Shown: positions 29,399 to 36,158 of the stretch, one piece after another
How positions within the stretch are numbered: the first letter of the stretch is position 1
How the letters are laid out: the number at the start of each line of letters is the position of its first letter
NCBI GenBank assembly: GCA_024644465.1
Contig: JAHEKY010000003.1
Location: 18,963-82,962, forward strand
From: Ilumatobacteraceae bacterium
GTDB lineage: Bacteria; Actinomycetota; Acidimicrobiia; Acidimicrobiales; Ilumatobacteraceae
DNA: 64,000 nt
Direction: 5' to 3'
Notes under the pieces: generated by a model
Told to the model about the DNA's origin: nothing
The model's input: the letters and a program-made list of their open reading frames with translations, nothing else
Databases searched by the model: none
Made by a program: the position numbers and the translations under genes

Positions 29399-30523
29399 GT
29401 GACGATGCAGCTCTACGACACCGCGCGCCGTGCGATCGTCCCCTTCGAACCCGGCGAGACGGTGCTGATGTACACGTGCGGGATCACGCCGTATGACGCG
29501 ACACACCTCGGCCACGCGGCGACGTTCGTCGCGTACGACGTGCTGATCCGTCGGTTGATCGACAAGGGCCATGACGTCCGCTGCGTCCGCAACGTCACCG
29601 ACGTCGACGACCCGCTGTTCGACCGGGCCCGTCAACTCGGCGTGCACTACTTGGATCTCGCCGCCGGCGAGGAGGCGCGCTTCGAACGCGACATGGAAGC
29701 GCTCAACGCGTTGCCGGTCTCGTCGAGCCCGCGTGCATCGTCGGCGATTCCCGACATCCGGGGGTTCATCGGGATGGTCCTCGACCGGGGCTACGCGTAC
29801 GAGGCAGGCGGTTCGGTCTACTTCGACGTGTCCAAGTACGAGTCGTTCGGCTCGATGAGCGGGTATTCGCACGACGAGATGATCGCCTACGCCCGCGAGC
29901 GCGGCGGCAATGTCGACGACCCGAACAAGCGCTCCCCGCTCGACTTCGTCCTCTGGCATCCGTCGGCGGACGACGAACCCGCATGGGACACGATGTGGGG
30001 GCGGGGGAGGCCGGGCTGGCACATCGAGTGTTCGGCGCTGGCGCTCCGCGAGCTCGGCACCACGATCGACCTGCACGGCGGCGGCACCGACCTGATCTTC
30101 CCGCACCACGAATCGGAACGGGCCCAGTCCGAGGCTGCGACCGGCGAGCAGTTCGTCAAGCACTGGATGCACACCGGCATGATCGCCAAGGACGGCGAGA
30201 AGATGTCGAAGAGCCTCGGCAACCTGGTCTTCGTCGACGCCTTGCGCGAGGACTACGACCCACGGGCGATCCGGCTGGCGATCATCGAACACCACTACCG
30301 CGCCGACTGGGAGTGGGACGAGGAGCTGATGCCGCGCAACGCGGCCCGGCTCGAGTCGTGGTCGGCGAACGCGAGGCCGAACGAAGCGCTGCTCGGTGCC
30401 GTCCGCGCGCGTCTGGACGACGATCTCGACACGCCGGGGGCGATCGCGGCGATCGACGCCGCAGCCGGCGCCGGCTCGGGCGTTCTCGAGGCGGCCGCAC
30501 TGCTCGGCGTCGACCTCGTCTGA
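29399..30523 (+). CDS. mshC: Mycothiol ligase MshC (cysteine:GlcN-Ins ligase)
   Basis: ATP-dependent ligase joining cysteine to GlcN-inositol in mycothiol synthesis, derived from CysRS. YTCGITPYDATHLGHAATF matches MshC (CysRS has GPTVYD). Further MshC landmarks are NVTDVDDPLFDRA, GRPGWHIECSALAL, GGGTDLIFPHHE, the KMSKS loop GEKMSKSLGNLVF and the ending LLGVDL. The start is uncertain: GTG 29399 (374 residues) or ATG 29405. A GTG at 29351 would add 16 codons, of which six end in A or T (CAT, AAT, GAA, GCA, CCT, GGT), unlike the rest of the gene. Other mycothiol genes are not in the window. Confidence 0.9.
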   Translation: MTMQLYDTARRAIVPFEPGETVLMYTCGITPYDATHLGHAATFVAYDVLIRRLIDKGHDVRCVRNVTDVDDPLFDRARQLGVHYLDLAAGEEARFERDMEALNALPVSSSPRASSAIPDIRGFIGMVLDRGYAYEAGGSVYFDVSKYESFGSMSGYSHDEMIAYARERGGNVDDPNKRSPLDFVLWHPSADDEPAWDTMWGRGRPGWHIECSALALRELGTTIDLHGGGTDLIFPHHESERAQSEAATGEQFVKHWMHTGMIAKDGEKMSKSLGNLVFVDALREDYDPRAIRLAIIEHHYRADWEWDEELMPRNAARLESWSANARPNEALLGAVRARLDDDLDTPGAIAAIDAAAGAGSGVLEAAALLGVDLV

Positions 30524-30577
30524 AGACGATTCACACGCTGTTCACGGAACCGCCTTCGCACGCCGACATCGGTGACG

Positions 30578-30583
30578 TACTGT
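30578..30583 (+). promoter_or_regulatory. -10 element for leaderless plsC-like gene
   Basis: TACTGT ends seven bases before the ATG at 30591; no Shine-Dalgarno is present. Confidence 0.5.
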
Positions 30584-30590
30584 TCGGCTC

Positions 30591-31334
30591 ATGACCGATC
30601 GACCGGGCGCCGGCACGTTGCAGCGCAGTGTCCGGCGCGTCGGCGCGCCGATCGTCACTCGGCTGTGGGACATCGAGACGAGCGGGTACGAACGGCTCCC
30701 GCACGACGGCCCGGCGATCCTCTGCCCGAACCACATCTCGTTCTTCGACTCCGCCGCGCTCACGTTCACGCTGCCGCGCACCATCTCCTTCGTCGGCAAG
30801 GCGGAGTACATGGACTCGTGGAAGACGAAGTACCTCTTTCCGGCGATGGGGATGATCCCGATCGACCGTGCCGGCGGCGCGGGCAGCGCCGGTGCGCTCG
30901 ACGCCGCTCGTCAGGTCCTCGAACACGGTGAGCTGTTCGGCATCTATCCCGAGGGGACGCGCTCCCGCGACGGCCGCCTCGGCAAGGGGCGCACCGGCGC
31001 AGCGCGCCTCGCGATCGCCGTCGGCTGCCCGATCTACCCGGTCGGCATCGTCGGCACCGATGCGATCCAGCCGCCGGGCGCCTCGGTGCCGAAGCTGCGC
31101 AGGACGTGTCAGGTCACGATCGGCCGCCCGATCCGCCCGGAGCGGTACGCCAACCGTGGCCCGGAGCACCTGCAGTGGCGCTCGATGACCGACGAGGTGA
31201 TGTTCGAGATCCGTGAGCTCACCGGCCAGGAATACGTGCACCGCTACCACGGCGAGGCGGCGGAGACCGAACCGACGGTCGAGGCGCGGGTCACCGGCGC
31301 GTCCGAGCAACCGCGGCAGCTCGTTTCCGCGTAA
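30591..31334 (+). CDS. plsC: 1-acyl-sn-glycerol-3-phosphate acyltransferase (PlsC-like)
   Basis: Peripheral membrane acyltransferase, probably making phosphatidic acid for the lipid genes that follow. The 247 residues contain the catalytic NHISFFD (the NHxxxxD motif) near residue 47, FVGKAEYM, the substrate-binding GIYPEGTRSRDGRL near residue 122 and GCPIYPVGIVG. The C-terminal 40 residues are polar and low-complexity. Substrate assignment within the PlsC-like family is inferred. Confidence 0.88.
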   Translation: MTDRPGAGTLQRSVRRVGAPIVTRLWDIETSGYERLPHDGPAILCPNHISFFDSAALTFTLPRTISFVGKAEYMDSWKTKYLFPAMGMIPIDRAGGAGSAGALDAARQVLEHGELFGIYPEGTRSRDGRLGKGRTGAARLAIAVGCPIYPVGIVGTDAIQPPGASVPKLRRTCQVTIGRPIRPERYANRGPEHLQWRSMTDEVMFEIRELTGQEYVHRYHGEAAETEPTVEARVTGASEQPRQLVSA

Positions 31335-31363
31335 CCAACCGCCCAGCCGCGACCCGGCGCTCC

Positions 31364-31369
31364 TATCCT
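31364..31369 (+). promoter_or_regulatory. -10 element for thrS
   Basis: TATCCT ends nine bases before the thrS ATG, consistent with a leaderless or near-leaderless mRNA. Confidence 0.5.
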
Positions 31370-31378
31370 GGGGGCCGC

Positions 31379-33376
31379 ATGTCGAACATCACGATCTCGC
31401 TGCCCGACGGTTCCTCACGGGAGCTGCCCGAGGACTCCACGGTGCTCGACCTCGCCGCGTCGATCGGCTCGGGATTGCGCAAGGCGGCCGTCGCGGGCGC
31501 GATCGACGGGCGCGAGGTCGACCTCGGCACCCCGCTGCACGACGGTGCCCAGGTGGCGATCATCACCAACGACACCGACGCCGGCCGCCACGTGTTGCGA
31601 CACTCGACCGCGCACGTGCTCGCCCAGGCGGTGACCCTGCTGTTCCCCGGTGCGAAGTTCACGATCGGCCCGGCCATCGAGAACGGCTTCTACTACGACT
31701 TCGAGTTGCCGGACGGCAAGACGTTCTCCGAGGAGGACCTCGAGGCGATCGAGGCGAAGATGCGCGAGATCGTCAAGGAGAACCAGCCGTTCGTGCGCTC
31801 CGAGCACTCGATGGCCGAGGCGAAGGAGATCTTCGCCGACCAGCCCTACAAGGTCGAGATCATCGAGCGGGTCGAGTCAGCCCAGGAGGGCGGAGGCGCA
31901 GCTGACGCGGAAGACGCCGGTGAAGTCGCAGGCGACGGCAAGATCAGCGCGTACCGCAACACCGACCAGTTCGTCGACATGTGCGTCGGCCCCCACGTGC
32001 CCTCGACCGGCAAACTCGGGTTCTTCAAGCTGCAGCGCGTCTCGGGCGCCTATTGGCGTGGCAACGAGAAGGGGCCGATGCTGCAGCGGATCTACGGCAC
32101 TGCGTGGGAGTCGAAGCAGGCGCTCAACGACCATCTCCACCAGCTGGAGGAGGCACTCAAGCGCGACCACCGCAAGCTGGCGGTCGAGCAGGACCTGCTC
32201 AGCTTCCCCAGCGAGCTCGGCGGCGGCCTCGCCGTCTGGCATCCGAAGGGTGCGATCATCCGCAAGCTGATGGAGGACTACAGCCGGTTCCGCCACGAAC
32301 AGGGTGGCTACGAGTTCGTGTACACCCCGCATCTCGCCGACTCCGGGCTGTTCGAGACGTCCGGTCATCTCAGCTGGTACGCCGAGGGGATGTACCCGCC
32401 GATGGAGATGGACAACGGCACGTACTACCCGAAGCCGATGAACTGCCCGATGCACTGCCTGATCTACGGCAGCCGGCAGCGCAGCTACCGCGAGTTGCCG
32501 CTGCGCCTGTTCGAGCTCGGCACCGTCTACCGCTACGAGCGGGCGGGCACGCTGCACGGGCTGATGCGGATCCGCGGGTTCACCCAGGACGACAGCCACA
32601 TCTACTGCACGAAAGAGCAGCTCGCGGAAGAGATCGCGGCGCTGCTCGACTTCGTCCTGTCGGTGCTCCGTGCCTTCGGCTTCGACGAGTTCACGTTCAA
32701 CCTCTCGACGAAGGATCCCGAGAAGTACGTCGGGAGCGACGAGATCTGGGACGAGGCGACCGAGGCGCTGCGCGAGGCACTCGATGCGCACGGGCTCGAG
32801 TACGCCGTCAAGGAAGGCGACGCCGCGTTCTACGGGCCGAAGATCGACATCGACGTGCGCGACGCGATCGGCCGCTCGTGGCAGTTGTCGACGATCCAGG
32901 CCGACTTCCAGTTGCCCGAGCGTTTCGACCTGGAGTACGTCGGCGCGGACAACAACCGCCATCGCCCGATCATGTTGCATCGCGCCCTCATGGGGTCGAT
33001 CGAGCGGTTCTTCGGCGTACTCGTCGAGCACTACGCCGGGGCGTTCCCGACCTGGCTCGCGCCGGTACAGGTCCGAGTCCTCCCGGTCGCGGAGGCGCAC
33101 GGCGCCTATGCCGACGAGGTCGTCGCGCAACTTCGGGCGGCAGGCGCCAGGGTCGACGCCGCCGCGGCCGACGACGGCCTCGGCAAGCGGATCCGCACCG
33201 CGAAGATGGACAAGTTGCCGTACGTGCTCGTCGTCGGCGACGACGACATGGCCGCCAAGACGGTCGGGGTCAACCCGCGCGGCGGCGACGTCGAGCGCGA
33301 CGTTCCGCTCGACGAGTTCATCGCCCGGTTCACGTCCGAGGTCGCGGACGCAGCATCGGTCGCGTTCGGTTCCTGA
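31379..33376 (+). CDS. thrS: Threonyl-tRNA synthetase
   Basis: Class II synthetase. The order is an N-terminal TGS domain (residues 1-65), the editing domain with HSTAHVLAQAV near residue 77, then the catalytic core. The core has the zinc cysteine in KPMNCPMHC near residue 352, ELGTVYRYERAGTLHGLMR (motif 2) and HRPIMLHRALMGSIERF (motif 3). The anticodon-binding domain follows from about residue 560. A short Glu/Ala/Asp-rich insert lies near residues 165-185. At 665 residues it is complete. It ends TGATG with the HIT gene. Confidence 0.96.
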   Translation: MSNITISLPDGSSRELPEDSTVLDLAASIGSGLRKAAVAGAIDGREVDLGTPLHDGAQVAIITNDTDAGRHVLRHSTAHVLAQAVTLLFPGAKFTIGPAIENGFYYDFELPDGKTFSEEDLEAIEAKMREIVKENQPFVRSEHSMAEAKEIFADQPYKVEIIERVESAQEGGGAADAEDAGEVAGDGKISAYRNTDQFVDMCVGPHVPSTGKLGFFKLQRVSGAYWRGNEKGPMLQRIYGTAWESKQALNDHLHQLEEALKRDHRKLAVEQDLLSFPSELGGGLAVWHPKGAIIRKLMEDYSRFRHEQGGYEFVYTPHLADSGLFETSGHLSWYAEGMYPPMEMDNGTYYPKPMNCPMHCLIYGSRQRSYRELPLRLFELGTVYRYERAGTLHGLMRIRGFTQDDSHIYCTKEQLAEEIAALLDFVLSVLRAFGFDEFTFNLSTKDPEKYVGSDEIWDEATEALREALDAHGLEYAVKEGDAAFYGPKIDIDVRDAIGRSWQLSTIQADFQLPERFDLEYVGADNNRHRPIMLHRALMGSIERFFGVLVEHYAGAFPTWLAPVQVRVLPVAEAHGAYADEVVAQLRAAGARVDAAAADDGLGKRIRTAKMDKLPYVLVVGDDDMAAKTVGVNPRGGDVERDVPLDEFIARFTSEVADAASVAFGS

Positions 33377-33873
33377 TGGTCGAGCGGATCTGGTCGGGGT
33401 GGCGCTCGCCGTACGTGAGCGACGCGGCGACGCGGCGCGGGGCCGAATCCGAGCGGAGCGTGTTCACGGAGCTGCTCGAGTCGGGGCTCCCCGACGAGGA
33501 GACGTTCATCGTGCACCGCGGCGAACTCGTCTTCGCGATTCTCAACATCTACCCGTACACCTCGGGCCATCTGCTGATCGTCCCGTACCGCCAGGTCGCC
33601 GATCTGGCCGATCTCACCGCGGACGAGACCACCGAATTCTGGGCGACGGTGACCCGTGCGATCGACGTCGTCCGGCGTGCCTACGACCCGGACGGGATGA
33701 ACGTCGGCATGAATCTCGGGCGGGCAGCCGGCGGCTCGATCGCGACGCACCTGCACATGCATGTCGTCCCGCGGTGGAGCGGCGACTCCAATTTCGTCTC
33801 CGCGATCGCCAACGCCCAGACGCTGCCGGAAGCGCTCGACGTGAGTGCTGCCCGCCTCCGCGCCGCGTGGTGA
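33376..33873 (+). CDS. HIT-family protein, Ap4A phosphorylase-like
   Basis: Nucleotide hydrolase/transferase of the histidine-triad superfamily. The 165-residue protein has NIYPYTSGHLLIVPYR and the triad HLHMHVVPRW near residue 127. In mycobacteria the gene between thrS and pgsA1 encodes an Ap4A phosphorylase of this family, so that activity is plausible by synteny. The ATG overlaps the thrS stop by one base, suggesting coupled translation. Confidence 0.88.
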   Translation: MVERIWSGWRSPYVSDAATRRGAESERSVFTELLESGLPDEETFIVHRGELVFAILNIYPYTSGHLLIVPYRQVADLADLTADETTEFWATVTRAIDVVRRAYDPDGMNVGMNLGRAAGGSIATHLHMHVVPRWSGDSNFVSAIANAQTLPEALDVSAARLRAAW

Positions 33874-33876
33874 CCG

Positions 33877-33882
33877 TACACT
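33877..33882 (+). promoter_or_regulatory. -10 element for the membrane protein at 33891
   Basis: TACACT ends eight bases before ATG 33891 and five before an in-frame GTG at 33888. It implies an internal promoter inside the PIM cluster. Confidence 0.45.
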
Positions 33883-33890
33883 TCGGTGTG

Positions 33891-34364
33891 ATGACCGACG
33901 ATCAACGCGACCAGCTTCCCGATGATCTCAACCCGTCCGGCTTCGTCGGCGCGTACCTGTTCCCCGACAACAGCCGCCGCCGCTGGCCCGGGGTGATGTA
34001 CCTGGTCATCGCGGCGGTGTGTGTGCTCGTCGTCGCAGTCGCGGAGGACTCCGCCGTCGTCAACCGCGGCTGGCTCGTCGCCGCAGTACTGCTCGCTGCC
34101 GTCGGCGTGTTGTCGATCACGTCCGGTTGGAGAATGACCGTCGACGAGAAGCAGGCGCTCGTCGCCGCCCAGGGCGCCGTCGAGTTCGGCGTCGGCCACG
34201 CGTCCGCGCAGCAGGTCTGGCGGGGCCTGCGCAGCCGGCCGACGTGGCGGGTGCTGTGCTACTCGGCCGAAGAGCCGCCACTGCAGCGCGGGCTCGTGCT
34301 CGTCGACGCCGTCGACGGCCGGATCGTCGAACGCCTGGTCGAGGAAAATGACGAAACCGAGTAG
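33891..34364 (+). CDS. Small two-span membrane protein of unknown function
   Basis: I do not recognise a family. The 157-residue protein has a short acidic N-terminus, then GAYLFPDNSRRRWPGVMYL. Two hydrophobic helices follow (about residues 35-52 and 60-82) and then a soluble alpha/beta C-terminal domain. It lies between the HIT gene and pgsA and has its own -10. Mycobacterial clusters have HIT directly next to pgsA1, so this looks like a lineage-specific addition, possibly acting in phosphatidylinositol or PIM metabolism; that is inference from position only. Confidence 0.7.
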   Translation: MTDDQRDQLPDDLNPSGFVGAYLFPDNSRRRWPGVMYLVIAAVCVLVVAVAEDSAVVNRGWLVAAVLLAAVGVLSITSGWRMTVDEKQALVAAQGAVEFGVGHASAQQVWRGLRSRPTWRVLCYSAEEPPLQRGLVLVDAVDGRIVERLVEENDETE

Positions 34365-34367
34365 GGT
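34362..34367 (+). promoter_or_regulatory. -10 element for leaderless pgsA
   Basis: TAGGGT, which includes the TAG stop of the preceding gene, ends eight bases before the pgsA ATG. Confidence 0.45.
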
Positions 34368-34375
34368 CGCCCCCA

Positions 34376-35062
34376 ATGTTTGACGGCAAGTTCCGGACGC
34401 CGGTCGACAAAGCCGTCAAGCCACTCGGCGCGTTCCTGCGCCGCACGCGCCTGACCCCCGATCACCTGACGGTCGTCGGCCTGATCATCGGTGTCGGGGC
34501 CGCCGTCGCGATCGGTTTCGGTCGCCTGTGGATCGGCCTCGTCCTCGTCATCCTCGCTGCGCTGCCCGACCTGCTCGACGGCGCACTCGCGAAGGCGTCG
34601 GATTCGGCCAGCCAGCGCGGCGCGTTCTTCGACTCGACCGTCGATCGGGTCACCGACTCGCTGCTGCTCGGTGGCATCGCCTGGCATTTCGCCAGTACCG
34701 AGTCCGCGCACCTCGCCCTCCTGCCGTTCGCGGTCGCCGCGGTCTCGTCGGTGATCAGCTACCAGCGGGCGAAGGCGGAATCGCTGGGGATCGACGCCAA
34801 GGGCGGCTTGATGGAGCGTGCCGAGCGAATCATCGCGATCTGCGTCGGCCTCGCGTTCAACGTGCTGTTGATCCCGATTCTCTGGCTGATGCTCGTGCTG
34901 ACGTCGATCACGGCGGTCCAACGCTTCGTCAAGGTCTGGCGGGCGGCGGCGATCGCTCCCGTCACCGCGGCGCGGATCGAGATGCGCCGCTCCCGCCGTC
35001 AGAGCCGACGCGTCGCCCGGACCGAGCGGCGGCGCACGCGCGTTCCCCGCCGCAAGCCCTGA
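34376..35062 (+). CDS. pgsA: CDP-alcohol phosphatidyltransferase, probable phosphatidylinositol-phosphate synthase
   Basis: Integral membrane enzyme condensing CDP-diacylglycerol with an alcohol phosphate; synteny with thrS-HIT-pgsA-patA-pimA suggests inositol phosphate. The 228-residue protein has the family motif spread over PDLLDGALAKAS and RGAFFDSTVDRVTDS (DGx2AK...GxxxDxxxD) near residues 65-88. The usual Arg of DGxxAR is Lys. About five to six membrane spans and a very basic C-terminus (RRSRRQSRR) are visible. Confidence 0.88.
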   Translation: MFDGKFRTPVDKAVKPLGAFLRRTRLTPDHLTVVGLIIGVGAAVAIGFGRLWIGLVLVILAALPDLLDGALAKASDSASQRGAFFDSTVDRVTDSLLLGGIAWHFASTESAHLALLPFAVAAVSSVISYQRAKAESLGIDAKGGLMERAERIIAICVGLAFNVLLIPILWLMLVLTSITAVQRFVKVWRAAAIAPVTAARIEMRRSRRQSRRVARTERRRTRVPRRKP

Positions 35063-35097
35063 GGGGCCGGGGTAACGGAGCGATCGGTGGTGCCGGC

Positions 35098-36081
35098 GTG
35101 AGCAACGGGAACCGGCGTCCGCCGGTCTTCGACGAATTCGACCCGAAGTGGCTCACCGGCCAGTTGACCACCGGCGGCTACAGGTTCGGCGCGCTCGCGG
35201 CCCGGCTGCTCCCGACCGCCGTCGCGGCCGGGCTGGCGACACCGCTCGGCGCCACCGCGAACTTCGCCAGCCCCGAGCGGCGGGCGATGATCGAACGCCA
35301 CCTGCGGCGGGTCGACCCGACGTTGCGGGGGATGCGGCTCCGCCGCGCCGTCCAGGACTCGTTCGACTCCTACGCCCGGTACTGGATCGAGAGCTTTCGG
35401 CTGCCGTACCTGTCGAAGCGCGCCGTCAGTGCGGCCTTCGTCGAGGATGGGTACCGGGTGCTCCTCGATGCACTCGACGGCGGCAAGGGTGCGATCATCG
35501 CGCTGCCGCACCTCGGGGGATGGGAGTGGGCGGGCCGATGGATCGCCGACCGGGGTCACCCGATCACCGTGATCGTCGAACGGCTCGAACCGCCCGAGCT
35601 CTTCGACTGGTTCGTCGATCTGCGGTCGAAGCTCGGGATGCGGGTCGTTCCCCTCGGTCCGCAGGCGGGCTCCGAGGTCGTCAAGGCGCTCAACGCGAAT
35701 CACGTGGTCTGCCTGCTCTCGGATCGGGACATCCAGGGCAACGGCCCGGAGGTCGAGTTCTTCGGCGAGCGCACGACGCTGCCCGCGGGCCCCGCCACGC
35801 TCGCGCTGCGCACCGGCGCCCCGATCCTGCCGACCGGGGTGTACTTCACCGATCGCCTCGACGGCCACCTCGGGCACGTTCGCCCGCCCGTTCCCGCCGA
35901 GCGTGAGGCGAAGCGCCTGCGCGACGACGTCGCGCGCATCACCCAGGACATCGCGAGGGAGCTCGAGGTGCTGATCCGGCGGGCGCCGACGCAGTGGCAC
36001 ATGTTCCAGCCGAACTGGCCGTCAGATCCCGGATATCCCCAGTTCAGCTCAACTCTCGAGCGTGACTTGCCGAAGAACTGA
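35098..36081 (+). CDS. patA: Phosphatidylinositol mannoside acyltransferase PatA-like (LpxL/HtrB fold)
   Basis: Acyltransferase expected to acylate PIM1/PIM2 at the membrane. From GTG 35098 it has 327 residues. The catalytic H-x4-E is LPHLGGWEWAG near residue 137, and SDRDIQGNGPEVEFFGE and PAGPATLALRTGAPILPTGV follow, as in the LPLAT family. It sits between pgsA and the GGDEF-EAL gene, ahead of pimA. The start is not well supported by a Shine-Dalgarno. The TGA at 36079-36081 overlaps a possible CTG start of the next gene. Confidence 0.87.
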   Translation: MSNGNRRPPVFDEFDPKWLTGQLTTGGYRFGALAARLLPTAVAAGLATPLGATANFASPERRAMIERHLRRVDPTLRGMRLRRAVQDSFDSYARYWIESFRLPYLSKRAVSAAFVEDGYRVLLDALDGGKGAIIALPHLGGWEWAGRWIADRGHPITVIVERLEPPELFDWFVDLRSKLGMRVVPLGPQAGSEVVKALNANHVVCLLSDRDIQGNGPEVEFFGERTTLPAGPATLALRTGAPILPTGVYFTDRLDGHLGHVRPPVPAEREAKRLRDDVARITQDIARELEVLIRRAPTQWHMFQPNWPSDPGYPQFSSTLERDLPKN

Positions 36082-36158
36082 ACATCGACAAACCGCGTCT
36101 TTTCACGATCGCGAGTCGCCCTGGACGGCTCGTCGCGTCCGCCGTTGCGATCGCAGCG

